Below, in pieces: positions 1 through 7,126 of a stretch of 10,116 nucleotides of DNA. Position 1 is the first letter of the stretch; each line of letters starts with the position of its first letter. Below the pieces are notes generated by a model. The model was given only the letters and a program-made list of their open reading frames with translations, did not search any database and was not told where the DNA came from. Made by a program: the position numbers and the translations under genes. The stretch comes from Phycisphaerae bacterium SM23_33 (GTDB lineage: Bacteria > Planctomycetota > Phycisphaerae > SM23-33). The stretch is from contig LJUF01000097.1 in NCBI GenBank assembly GCA_001303665.1, positions 1 to 10,116 on the forward strand. The letters run 5' to 3'.

Positions 1-598
1 CATATTTCCTCTCGAAGTTGGAGCCGATGAGCCCCTCGCCGGGCCCCTGGTGGAACTCCACCGGGGTGAGGCCGTCCACCGCGCCGACGGCCATCCGTAT
101 CTGGCGGAAGTATCCCGTGTGGTCCGTCACGATTCCCAGCCAGCCGCCCAGCCGCAGCACGCGGCGGACCTGGGTGAGGAAGGGCACGGTAATGAGCCTG
201 CGCCTGTGGTGCTTGCGCTTCGGCCAGGGGTCGGGGAAGTAAATGTAGACGCGCTGGACGGAGCTGTCCGGCAGGGCCGAGGTGAAGACCGCTGCGGCGT
301 CGGCGCAGAGGACGCGGACGTTCTTCAACCCGGCGCGGAGGGCGCGGTCGGCGGCGTAGGCGGCGTAGCTGCCGAGCCACTCCAGGGCGAGCAGGTTGAT
401 CTCGGGGCGCTGTGCGGCCCGGCGAAGCAGGAACGTTCCCTTGCCGGGCCCGACCTCCACCTCCACCGGCCGGGAATTGCCGAAGATCTCTGCCAGGTCG
501 AGGTGCCCGCAGGCGGGAGCCTCGTCCAAAAGCAGGCCGTGCAACCGAAGCTGCTCCGGCGTGGACTTCAGGTGGACCTTTCCCGGTCGACTTCGCAT
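1..598 (-). CDS. trmB: tRNA (guanine-N7-)-methyltransferase, 3' end cut by window edge
   Basis: This cytoplasmic enzyme transfers a methyl group from S-adenosylmethionine to N7 of guanine 46 in the variable loop of tRNA. The visible 199 residues cover nearly the whole family length. The SAM-binding motif VEVGPGKG lies at residues 47-54 and the acidic end of strand 2 (LLALEW) at about 69-74. The TrmB signature YFPDPWPKRKHHRRRL is at 120-135, and the substrate-binding SNFERKY motif closes the fragment at 193-199. Only a short C-terminal tail should be missing. I chose the ATG at 598 because it gives the normal short N-terminal arm before the methyltransferase fold, although no strong Shine-Dalgarno precedes it (only CCAGG). 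It lies 68 nt downstream of the membrane-protein gene on the same strand and may be cotranscribed with it. The family call is secure from the motifs. Confidence 0.93.
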   Translation of the reverse strand, partial: MRSRPGKVHLKSTPEQLRLHGLLLDEAPACGHLDLAEIFGNSRPVEVEVGPGKGTFLLRRAAQRPEINLLALEWLGSYAAYAADRALRAGLKNVRVLCADAAAVFTSALPDSSVQRVYIYFPDPWPKRKHHRRRLITVPFLTQVRRVLRLGGWLGIVTDHTGYFRQIRMAVGAVDGLTPVEFHQGPGEGLIGSNFERKY

Positions 599-651
599 GG
601 CCTGGTGGCAGTGTAATCCGCGGGGGCGGGCGGAAGCAAACCCGCTGGGGG

Positions 652-663
652 TGCTGGCCAGCA
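652..663. repeat. 12-bp perfect palindrome between membrane-protein gene and trmB
   Basis: TGCTGGCCAGCA is a perfect inverted repeat just downstream of the stop codon of the minus-strand membrane-protein gene and about 55 nt before the trmB start. As RNA it could fold only a 4-bp stem around a GGCC loop, and no T-run follows, so it is not a convincing terminator. It could equally be chance in GC-rich DNA. Confidence 0.3.
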
Positions 664-666
664 GGC

Positions 667-1497
667 CTAGCCGCCGGCCGCCAGCATCTTGCGCAGCGCG
701 GCGTTCTCAGGCAGGGCCAGCAATTGCTGAAACTCCCCCTCGCGGAGGAGGAGGATTCGCTCGTCGTTGAACAGCACGGAACGACGACCGCGGTGGTTGC
801 CGTAACGGTCGCAGACCCAGATCTTCTGGGACGCAGGCGGCACCTTGTCTGACGGGACGTACAGATACGCGCCCTTTTGGTCCTTCCGGGCGGGGCAGGT
901 GAGGTGCTTGGCCTCGACGAAGCCGGTGTCCACCAGCACCTGGAGGTTCGGCGCCCTTGTGGCTTGGCCGACGAATACGCGCTGGTATTCGACCAGCGCC
1001 GTCCCCAGGATCTGGAGATTGCCCCGGCAGAAGGCCTCCTTGACCTCCGCCTGGCGCAGGTACCAGGCAGGCACGAAGGCCGCGGTGCCGATGATCGCCA
1101 GCAACAGGATAAGCGGGACGGCGGTGCTGGCCGTGATCCGAAGCGCCGCCTTGGTCGAGACATTGAGCGCGGCCAGGTGCACCAGCCAGGACATGCCTAC
1201 CATGACGAAGGGCACCAGCATCGGGCCGATGACCACCAACCAGCGGGGGCCGACCTTGACGCTGAGCGTCAGCAGAAAGATGGTGAGGGCGCCCGCAGCG
1301 AGCAGGGCCACTCCGCCGGCGACCGCGTTGATCTTGGCCGCCCGGGCGGTCGAAGACTTGGAGCGCGGCAACTGGGCGAAGCGGCGTAGCGCCCGCTGGG
1401 TCAGATAGGGCCCGGCAATCAGCCAGCCGGCCAGATACACCGCCAACAGGGGGAATTGCCAGAGTCGGATATAGTCCGCAGGGCCTGCCAGCATCAT
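667..1497 (-). CDS. four-helix membrane protein with pseudopilin-like C-terminal domain
   Basis: The function is unknown. The 276-residue product has four hydrophobic segments at about residues 14-31, 58-80, 85-110 and 122-145, followed by a soluble domain from about 156 to the end. That domain reads like the globular part of PVC-type pseudopilins (the DUF1559-like style): CRGNLQILGTALVEYQ at 157-171, LTCPARK at 199-205, a Y-x-Y-x-P stretch, then VCDRYGNHRGRRSVLFNDE at 228-246 and a final EFQQLL. The usual VLFxDGHV signature is degenerate here (VLFNDERI), and the prepilin signal and N-terminal pilin helix are absent. The start is the ATG at 1497, preceded by GGAAAGG with an 11-nt spacer. A TTG at 1581 would extend the frame, but that extension runs across a good promoter match. 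The gene diverges from the oxidoreductase and precedes trmB. Confidence 0.78.
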   Translation of the reverse strand: MMLAGPADYIRLWQFPLLAVYLAGWLIAGPYLTQRALRRFAQLPRSKSSTARAAKINAVAGGVALLAAGALTIFLLTLSVKVGPRWLVVIGPMLVPFVMVGMSWLVHLAALNVSTKAALRITASTAVPLILLLAIIGTAAFVPAWYLRQAEVKEAFCRGNLQILGTALVEYQRVFVGQATRAPNLQVLVDTGFVEAKHLTCPARKDQKGAYLYVPSDKVPPASQKIWVCDRYGNHRGRRSVLFNDERILLLREGEFQQLLALPENAALRKMLAAGG

Positions 1498-1508
1498 GAT
1501 GGTTCGTG

Positions 1509-1515
1509 CCTTTCC
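1509..1515 (-). promoter_or_regulatory. ribosome binding site deciding the start at 1497
   Basis: GGAAAGG on the minus strand lies 11 nt before the tandem ATG codons (1497 and 1494). The spacing is on the long side. It favours the internal ATG over the TTG at 1581, which has no obvious Shine-Dalgarno. Confidence 0.45.
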
Positions 1516-1545
1516 AGGCGTCAGCGCCCTCGCCTTTTCCGGGGT

Positions 1546-1574
1546 ACCATAGCGGCGGCCGGCCGGTGGCTCAA
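1546..1574 (-). promoter_or_regulatory. sigma70-type promoter for the membrane-protein gene
   Basis: On the minus strand, TTGAGC (1574-1569) is followed after exactly 17 nt by TATGGT (1551-1546). This matches the -35/-10 consensus at 4 of 6 positions each. Transcription would begin near 1539, giving a leader of about 40 nt before the ATG at 1497. The match is by eye only, and housekeeping promoters in this group are poorly characterised. Confidence 0.42.
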
Positions 1575-1585
1575 GAGGCAAGCCC

Positions 1586-1614
1586 TTGCCGGGACACCGG
1601 GCGGCACGTATTAT
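1586..1614 (+). promoter_or_regulatory. sigma70-type promoter for the Gfo/Idh/MocA oxidoreductase
   Basis: TTGCCG (1586-1591) is followed after exactly 17 nt by TATTAT (1609-1614), a 4/6 and 5/6 match to the consensus hexamers. TATTAT is also a rare AT-rich word in this GC-rich window. Transcription would begin near 1621, leaving a leader of about 47 nt before the ATG at 1668. Its -35 box lies only 11 nt from the -35 box of the opposing promoter. Confidence 0.5.
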
Positions 1615-1655
1615 GTCGGCCAGTGTCGCGAAAACCCTTGAAGACCATACCAGCC

Positions 1656-1661
1656 AGGGAG
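1656..1661 (+). promoter_or_regulatory. ribosome binding site deciding the start at 1668
   Basis: AGGGAG sits 6 nt before the ATG at 1668. The open frame continues upstream to 1506, but this site and the promoter at 1586-1614 place the start at 1668. Confidence 0.7.
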
Positions 1662-1667
1662 CGCATC

Positions 1668-2858
1668 ATGGTCGGAAAAAAGTCCGTCAACGTTGCCCTC
1701 ATCGGGCAGGGGTTCATGGGCCGAACCCATTCCAACGCCTGGGGACAGGTTCGCAAGTTCTTCAAGGCGCCGATCGAGCCGGTCATGCACACGGTCTTCG
1801 GCGAGCCGGAGGAGAACCCCCAGGCCTTTGCCGCCAATTGGGGCTGGGCCCGCGCCAGCACCAACTGGCGGAAGCTGGTGAGATCGCCCGAGATCGACGT
1901 GGTGGACATCGTGACGCCCAACTTCATGCATGCCCCGGTGGCCAAGGCGGCCCTGGCTGCGGGCAAGGCGGTCTGCAGCGAGAAGCCGCTGGCCGGGAAG
2001 CTCAAGGATGCCCGCGACATGGTGGCGGCGGCCCGGAAGGCCCGGGTCAGGACCTTCGTGTGCTACAACTATCGCCGCTGCCCGGCGGTGGGGCTGGCCC
2101 ACCTGCTGGTCAAGCGGGGCAAGCTCGGCCAGATCCGCCACGTGCGGGCGCTGTACCTGCAGGACTGGGCCGACGAGAGCGTCCCGTTGGCGTGGCGGTT
2201 CGACAGGAAAAAGGCAGGCTCCGGCGCCCACGGCGACCTCAACGCCCACATCGTGGACATGACCCGTTTTGTCACCGGCCAGGAGATCACCGAGATCTGC
2301 GGGGCCATCAGCGAGACGTTTATCAAGGAGCGTTCCCTGATGACGGGGACCGTCGCCGGGGGCATCGCCGCCGGCCTGAGGAAGGGCCGGCGCAAGGGAC
2401 GGGTCACCGTGGATGACACGGTGCTGTTTTTGGCCCGCTTCTCCGGCGGGGCGGTGGCCAGCTTCGAGGCCGCCCGGCAGGCCACCGGCAACCAGAACCG
2501 CAACGGCTTCGAGATCAACGGTACCAGGGGCTCGATCCGGTTCAACTTTGAGCGGATGAACGAGCTGGAGTACTACGACGCCACCGCCGAACGGGCCGTG
2601 CAGGGATGGACCACCATCATCGCCACCCACGCGGGCGACCATCCTTACGTGGACGCCTGGTGGCCCGATGCCCACGGGCTGGGCTACGAGCACGGGTTCA
2701 TCAACCAGGCCTACGACGTGCTGCGCGTCTTGGCCGGGCAGAAACCCGTCATCCCCATTCCCGACTTCGCCGAGGCCTACCAGACCCAGCGGGTGCTGGA
2801 GGCGGCGCTGCTCTCGGCCAACAGCAAGAGGTGGGTCAAGCTGGCGGGCGTGAAATAG
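1668..2858 (+). CDS. Gfo/Idh/MocA family NAD(P)-dependent oxidoreductase
   Basis: This is a cytoplasmic dehydrogenase of the glucose-fructose oxidoreductase / inositol dehydrogenase family, which oxidises or reduces sugars, inositols or related polyols; the substrate cannot be read from sequence. The 396-residue product starts with the Rossmann fingerprint GQGFMG at 13-18. It carries DVVDIVTPNFMHAP at 77-90, the catalytic-lysine motif EKPLA at 105-109 (K106), and GDLNAHIVD at 189-197, which supplies the active-site Asp and His. The C-terminal part follows the usual pattern: VTVDDTVLFLARF at 246-258, FEINGTRGSIRF at 281-292, and QTQRVLEAALLSANSKRWV at 372-390. A basic linker, GLRKGRRKGR, sits at 236-245. 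The length is normal for the family. The gene appears monocistronic and diverges from the membrane-protein gene; no sugar-transport genes adjoin it. Confidence 0.93.
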   Translation: MVGKKSVNVALIGQGFMGRTHSNAWGQVRKFFKAPIEPVMHTVFGEPEENPQAFAANWGWARASTNWRKLVRSPEIDVVDIVTPNFMHAPVAKAALAAGKAVCSEKPLAGKLKDARDMVAAARKARVRTFVCYNYRRCPAVGLAHLLVKRGKLGQIRHVRALYLQDWADESVPLAWRFDRKKAGSGAHGDLNAHIVDMTRFVTGQEITEICGAISETFIKERSLMTGTVAGGIAAGLRKGRRKGRVTVDDTVLFLARFSGGAVASFEAARQATGNQNRNGFEINGTRGSIRFNFERMNELEYYDATAERAVQGWTTIIATHAGDHPYVDAWWPDAHGLGYEHGFINQAYDVLRVLAGQKPVIPIPDFAEAYQTQRVLEAALLSANSKRWVKLAGVK

Positions 2859-2861
2859 GCC

Positions 2862-2886
2862 CGGCGGGTGCCCTTGAGGGCCGCCG
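2862..2886 (+). terminator. bulged hairpin just after the oxidoreductase stop codon
   Basis: Four nt after the stop codon, CGGCG (2862-2866) can pair with CGCCG (2882-2886), and GCCC (2870-2873) with GGGC (2878-2881). The loop is TTGA and there is a 3-nt bulge on the left side. No T-run follows, so it may only be a 3'-end stabiliser or a weak terminator. The rest of the gap to 3097 shows no other clear element. Confidence 0.3.
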
Positions 2887-3082
2887 CGGCGCGACAGGCC
2901 GGCAGGCGAGGGGTGCCGTTTCGCCCGCGGACATCAGTATCGGTCGAGCCCGGGCGCGAACCCAGCGGCTGCCCGTGCGTCCAAAATAGGCAGAATTTCC
3001 CGCGCAATAACTGTCTCCCCATCTATGAGTTTACGCGGGCGGGCGCGTGTCTCGCCGCGCAGAAGGCTACGGCTTGCTGCTT

Positions 3083-3091
3083 GGAAAGGAG
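3083..3091 (+). promoter_or_regulatory. strong ribosome binding site deciding the start at 3098
   Basis: GGAAAGGAG lies 6 nt before the ATG at 3098 and is the best Shine-Dalgarno in the window. It rules out the longer frame that opens with a GTG at 3047 and places a signal peptide exactly at the N-terminus. Confidence 0.8.
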
Positions 3092-3097
3092 ACAACC

Positions 3098-4927
3098 ATG
3101 GTCCGGAGAAGGTTGTTGCCAATTGCCGCGGTTGTGCTGCTCGGAACGTGTGGGGCCGCAGCCGCCGGCGCCGTCGAGGTCGAAAGCAAGGTGGAGGCGG
3201 TGACGGTGTACCGTGGTCAGGCGCTGGTGACGCGGTCGGTCAAGCTGCCCGCCAAGTCGGGCCAGCTGGAGCTGGTCGTCGGGGACCTGCCGGCGCAGGT
3301 CGTGGGTTCGAGCCTCAGCGCCAGCGGTGGCGAGGGCGTCCTGATCCGGTCGGTGCTGTATCGTACGCGGGCGGTGGCGGCCGAGCCGATCAAGGAGGTG
3401 GCCGAACTGGACGCCCAACTGAAGGATCTGGAGGGCGAAAAATACGCCAACGACCAGATGGAGGCCCTGTTGAGCGCCAAGGCCAAGCACCTGGACAAGC
3501 TGGAGGGCTTCACCGCCCCCACCGCCCAGGTGGAGATGAGCAAGGGCGTGCTGGACGCCAAGACCCTGGCGGAGGTCAGCGGGTACATCGTGAAGCAGCG
3601 GGAGGCCCTGCTGGGCGAGCGCGTGCAGCTTCACAAGGCCCAGGGCGAACTGGAGGAGAAGCTGAACCTGCTGCGGCGGAGGCGGGCGGAGCTCACCCGC
3701 GGGGCCCAGCGGACCCTGCGCGAGGCGGTGCTGTTCGTGTCGAAGCCCGAGCCGGCCCGGGGCAGCATCGAGCTGACGTACCTGGTCAGCGCCGCCAGTT
3801 GGACGTCGGCGTATAACATCCGTCTGGGCGCCGATGGCAGGGCGGTGGCGGTGGAGTACCTGGCCCAGGTCAACCAGATGAGCGGGGAGGACTGGTCGGA
3901 CGTGATGCTGACGCTGTCCACGGCCACGCCGGCGATGAACGCCCAGCCACCGCTGCTGGTGCCCATGTGGGTGGGCTTGGTGCCGGAGACGCAGGCGGCC
4001 GCTCAGGGGGGGAAGCTGGCAACCTGGGCCGAGTACACCGGCGGCCAAAGGGCACTCAGCCAGGAGCAGTTCAAGCAGTTGGGCCTGTACAACACCGCGG
4101 GTGTGGCGGAGCAGGACCGCTCGAACTGGGACCTGAACCGCCTGGCGGCCGTCCAGCAACGCATCGAGTTGAACGTCAAGGATGAGTTCGTCCGCGCCGG
4201 CCGGGCGGCCGCCCCGACGATGGACGAGGCCCTGGCCGTGTCGTACGAGCTGGGCGGGAAGATGAGTCTGGCCAGCCGGTCGGACCGCCAACTGGTGCAG
4301 ATCTCCACCCTGAAGCTTTCGGGCGGGCAGTACTACCAGGCCATTCCCATCCTCGGCGGCTACGTCTATCGCAACATCCAGGTCAACAACAGCAGCGAGG
4401 TGCCGCTGCTGGCCGGCCCGTACAGCGCCTACATCGACGGGGAGTTCGTGGGAAAGGGCACCCTGCCGCTGGTGGCGCGGGGGCAGGAGTGCACCGTCGG
4501 CCTGGGGGTGGACACCCAGCTTCGCTGCGGGCGCGAGCTGGTGGACAAATCCGACAAGATCGTGTGGGGCTCGCGGGTGCAGGCGTTTCAGTACCGCCTG
4601 CGGCTGGAGAACTTCAAGGACCGGCAAGTCTCGGTGCGGCTGATTGACCGCATCCCCGCGACCAAGGAGGATGAGACCATCAAGATCGGCCTGGGGCGGA
4701 TGAGCGAGAAGCTCTCCACCGACGCGGTTTACGTCCGCGACGAGAAGGATCGGGGCATCCTGCGGTGGGAGATCGAGTTGGCGGCCAAGGCCGCCGGGGC
4801 CAGCGCCCGCCACGTGGACTACTCCTTCGAGATCAAGTACGCCAAGGATGCCCACATCGGCCGGGAAGCCGCCGGGCTGATGAAGGAAATGGAAGATGCC
4901 TTCCTGAAGGCCGCCGCGGCAAGATAG
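3098..4927 (+). CDS. exported MuiA-family protein (DUF4140/DUF4139, mucoidy inhibitor A-like)
   Basis: The family is named for mucoidy inhibitor A; its biochemical role is not known. The 609-residue product begins with a signal peptide: basic MVRRR, a hydrophobic core to about residue 19, and an Ala-rich cleavage region near 20-25. A DUF4140-like domain follows, opening with VEAVTVYRGQALVTR at 32-46. A charged coiled-coil region spans about 97-205. The DUF4139 domain then runs from about 225 to 585. Its recognisable stretches are YLVSAASWTSAYNIR at 228-242, GEDWSDVMLTLSTATP at 263-278, GYVYRNIQVNN at 421-431, AYIDGEFVGKGTLP at 444-457 and YSFEIKYAKDA at 575-585. No transmembrane helix other than the signal peptide is visible, so it is probably periplasmic or surface-exposed. 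It converges on the VWA/sigma operon. The family call is strong; the cellular role is open. Confidence 0.9.
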   Translation: MVRRRLLPIAAVVLLGTCGAAAAGAVEVESKVEAVTVYRGQALVTRSVKLPAKSGQLELVVGDLPAQVVGSSLSASGGEGVLIRSVLYRTRAVAAEPIKEVAELDAQLKDLEGEKYANDQMEALLSAKAKHLDKLEGFTAPTAQVEMSKGVLDAKTLAEVSGYIVKQREALLGERVQLHKAQGELEEKLNLLRRRRAELTRGAQRTLREAVLFVSKPEPARGSIELTYLVSAASWTSAYNIRLGADGRAVAVEYLAQVNQMSGEDWSDVMLTLSTATPAMNAQPPLLVPMWVGLVPETQAAAQGGKLATWAEYTGGQRALSQEQFKQLGLYNTAGVAEQDRSNWDLNRLAAVQQRIELNVKDEFVRAGRAAAPTMDEALAVSYELGGKMSLASRSDRQLVQISTLKLSGGQYYQAIPILGGYVYRNIQVNNSSEVPLLAGPYSAYIDGEFVGKGTLPLVARGQECTVGLGVDTQLRCGRELVDKSDKIVWGSRVQAFQYRLRLENFKDRQVSVRLIDRIPATKEDETIKIGLGRMSEKLSTDAVYVRDEKDRGILRWEIELAAKAAGASARHVDYSFEIKYAKDAHIGREAAGLMKEMEDAFLKAAAAR

Positions 4928-4979
4928 GACCAGGCACATCGGCGTCGGGCTCGCCTTGCGCCGCGGCGGGGTTCAACCG

Positions 4980-5024
4980 CCGGCGCAAAACGCCGGGCCG
5001 GGAAGCCGGAACGTCCCGGCCCGG
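4980..5024. terminator. GC-rich hairpin between convergent genes, possible bidirectional terminator
   Basis: An 11-bp perfect stem pairs CCGGGCCGGGA (4993-5003) with TCCCGGCCCGG (5014-5024) around a 10-nt loop. A second, competing 6-bp stem pairs CCGGCG (4980-4985) with CGCCGG (4991-4996) around CAAAA. The two stems share bases 4993-4996, so they cannot form fully together. On the minus strand the big stem is followed by GCGTTTTGCG, a short T-run that would suit termination of the VWA transcript. On the plus strand no T-run follows. It lies 65 nt after the MuiA-like stop and 26 nt after the VWA stop. Confidence 0.5.
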
Positions 5025-5050
5025 GCTGAATGCAGGGAAGCCTGTAATCG

Positions 5051-7114
5051 TTACCGGTTCGTCAGCTTCCTGGCGGCCTGAACCAACTGGAGGAACTCCG
5101 CGCGGTAGCCGCCCTTGTCCTTGCCGAGGTTGGTTGAAGCGAGCTCGGCCACGGTGTCGAGGCTGTAGCCGCCCTTGTACTTGGAATCGCGCAGGATCAT
5201 GCCGAAGGCGGCCACGGCCGCGGCGAACTTGAAATCCCTCGACGCGTGGGTGAATTTGGCGCCCTTGTCCGTCAGCGGTACCTCAAGCAGCTTGCTCTTG
5301 TCCTCGTCGGGCTGCTTGTAGCGGAGCTTGACCGTCAGCAGCTCGCCGCTGGTGTTGGCGGCCTCGGTCGGCGACGGCGGCTTCTGGTATTTCAGCGCGT
5401 CACTGCCGCGGGCGGGCGATTCTTCCCCGGCCGGTACGACCTCGTACAGCGCCGTGACGGTGTGGCCGGCGCCGATCTCGCCGGCGTCCTTGGTGTCGTC
5501 GTTGAAGTCCTCCTTGCGGAGCAGCCGGTTCTCGTAGCCGATCAGCCGGTAGGCGGCGGCCTGCGCCGGGTTGAACTCCACCTGGATCTTCACGTCCTTG
5601 GCGATGGTCACCAGCGTGGCCCCCATCTGCTCCACCAGCACCTTGCGGGCCTCCTCGAGGGTGTCGATGTAGGCGTAGTTGCCGTTGCCCTTGTCGGCGA
5701 GCTTCTCCAGGGTGGAGTCCTTGTAGTTGCCCATGCCGAAGCCCAGCACGCTCAGGAAGACGCCGGTCTTGGCCTTGTCCTCGATCATCTTGACCAGGTC
5801 GCTCTGGTTGGTCACGCCCACGTTGAAGTCGCCGTCGGTGCAGAGGATCACGCGATTGGTGCCGCCGGTGATGAAGTTCTGCACGGCCAGGGAGTAGGCC
5901 AACTCGATGCCCTGGCCGCCGTTGGTGGACCCGCCGGCCCGCAGCCGCTCCAGGGCTGCCAGGATTACCTGCTTCTGGTCGCAGGAGGTGGAATCCAGCA
6001 CCAGGCCGGAGGCACCGGCGTACACGACGATGGCCACGCGGTCGTTCTCGCCGAGGTTCTCCACCAGCATCTTCATGGCCCGCTTCAGCAGCGGCAGCTT
6101 GTTGGAGGGGCTCATGGAGCCGGACACGTCCAGCAGGAACACCAGGTTGCCGGCCGGGCGGTTCTTTGCCTCGATCTCCTTGCCCTTCAGGCCGATCCGG
6201 ACCAGCCGGTGGCCGCCCTTCCACGGACAGCCGGAGGCCTCCACGTGGACCGAGAACGGCACCTTGCCCTTGGGAAGCTCGTAGTCGTAGGTGAAGTAGT
6301 TGATCATCTCCTCGATGCGGACGGCCCCGGCCGGCGGGTACTGGCCCTGCCTGAGGAAGCGCCGGACGTTGGCGTAAGAGGCCGTGTCCACGTCGATGGA
6401 AAACGTCGACAGAGGATTCTCCGCCACCGAGAGGAAGGGATTCTCGACCGTCGGGTCGTAGGCCTCGGTGTTGTGCACCACCCCGGGGGAACGAATGCCT
6501 GCATCGCTGTCGTCACCCTCCCACCGTGCGCGGGCGACCTGGAATAGAACGCCTTCGTTCAGCTCCCGTTCGGCGGCAGGTCGCGGATACAACGCTTTAT
6601 CCCTGGTCTCTTCATGGCCCTCGGCGAAACGCACCAGGTGCTCGGTGTTGGCCTTCAATCGCGATCTCCCCGCCGGTTGTCCGGCCGGGGGGGTGTACGC
6701 CTGGAGGTCCGACTCGTTCGTCAGCGCCAGCTTGGGACGCTCTCGGCGTGCCAGTCCTCGCGCCGGAAACAACCAGTGGGCCGCGCCGAAGGCGATAATC
6801 ACCGCCGCGGCGGCGGCCAGAGGCATCCACAGGCGGAGTGCTCTCCGCCGCCTCGTCCTGCTCTTGGCTGGGGCGCCGGCTGAGCCGCGTTTGGGCGCGG
6901 CGGCCACGGCCAGGCGCTGATTCTCCGACAGCGCCGGCGCCGACTCGGCGGCCAGCTCTTCTCGCAGCTTCTCGCCGATGCGGCGTATCTCTTCCACCGC
7001 TTGGCGGGCCTCGGGGTTTCGGGCCAAGTCGGCCTCGGCGGCGGCCCGCTCGCCCTCGGGCAGCTCGCCCAGGGCGTAGGCGGTCAGCTTCGGATCGTCG
7101 GGTGTGAGTGTCAT
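5051..7114 (-). CDS. YfbK-like VWA-domain membrane protein with anti-sigma-like N-terminus
   Basis: The 687-residue product is a single-pass membrane protein. Residues 8-55 (LTAYALGELPEGE onwards) resemble the helical N-terminus of ECF anti-sigma factors but lack the HxxxCxxC zinc motif. A basic stretch, RTRRRR (86-91), precedes one transmembrane helix at about 97-115. By the positive-inside rule the large C-terminal part is therefore extracytoplasmic. It holds the VWA-associated N-terminal region of YfbK-type proteins (ENPLSTFSIDVDTASYANVR at 232-251) and a VWA domain at about 322-495. The VWA domain has a complete metal-binding MIDAS: DVSGS at 329-333, the Thr of GSTNGG at 397, and Asp of CTDGD at 427. 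A DUF3520-type C-terminal region runs from about 500 to the end. Its AGGGAGA ribosome binding site (7121-7127) touches the stop codon of the sigma gene 12 nt upstream, so the two are one operon. VWA partners are unknown. Confidence 0.93.
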   Translation of the reverse strand: MTLTPDDPKLTAYALGELPEGERAAAEADLARNPEARQAVEEIRRIGEKLREELAAESAPALSENQRLAVAAAPKRGSAGAPAKSRTRRRRALRLWMPLAAAAAVIIAFGAAHWLFPARGLARRERPKLALTNESDLQAYTPPAGQPAGRSRLKANTEHLVRFAEGHEETRDKALYPRPAAERELNEGVLFQVARARWEGDDSDAGIRSPGVVHNTEAYDPTVENPFLSVAENPLSTFSIDVDTASYANVRRFLRQGQYPPAGAVRIEEMINYFTYDYELPKGKVPFSVHVEASGCPWKGGHRLVRIGLKGKEIEAKNRPAGNLVFLLDVSGSMSPSNKLPLLKRAMKMLVENLGENDRVAIVVYAGASGLVLDSTSCDQKQVILAALERLRAGGSTNGGQGIELAYSLAVQNFITGGTNRVILCTDGDFNVGVTNQSDLVKMIEDKAKTGVFLSVLGFGMGNYKDSTLEKLADKGNGNYAYIDTLEEARKVLVEQMGATLVTIAKDVKIQVEFNPAQAAAYRLIGYENRLLRKEDFNDDTKDAGEIGAGHTVTALYEVVPAGEESPARGSDALKYQKPPSPTEAANTSGELLTVKLRYKQPDEDKSKLLEVPLTDKGAKFTHASRDFKFAAAVAAFGMILRDSKYKGGYSLDTVAELASTNLGKDKGGYRAEFLQLVQAARKLTNR

Positions 7115-7126
7115 CTTCAGTCTCCC

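Noticed and set aside
1506..1667. N-terminal extension of the oxidoreductase frame
   Set aside because: The added 54 residues resemble no family sequence, cross the promoter at 1586-1614 and lack a ribosome binding site; the ATG at 1668 has one.
2989..3003. Sigma54-like GG...GC element upstream of the MuiA-like gene
   Set aside because: The spacing is 11 nt rather than 10 and the surrounding bases do not fit the consensus.
3023..4939. Very long antisense reading frame on the minus strand opposite the MuiA-like gene
   Set aside because: Its translation is rich in His, Gln, Arg, Gly and Leu with no recognisable domain, the usual mirror of a GC-rich coding strand. The plus-strand frame has clear family motifs, a signal peptide and a strong ribosome binding site.
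5246..6547. Long plus-strand reading frame opposite the VWA gene
   Set aside because: Low-complexity Val/Gly/His/Gln-rich translation without motifs, while the minus strand encodes an intact VWA protein.
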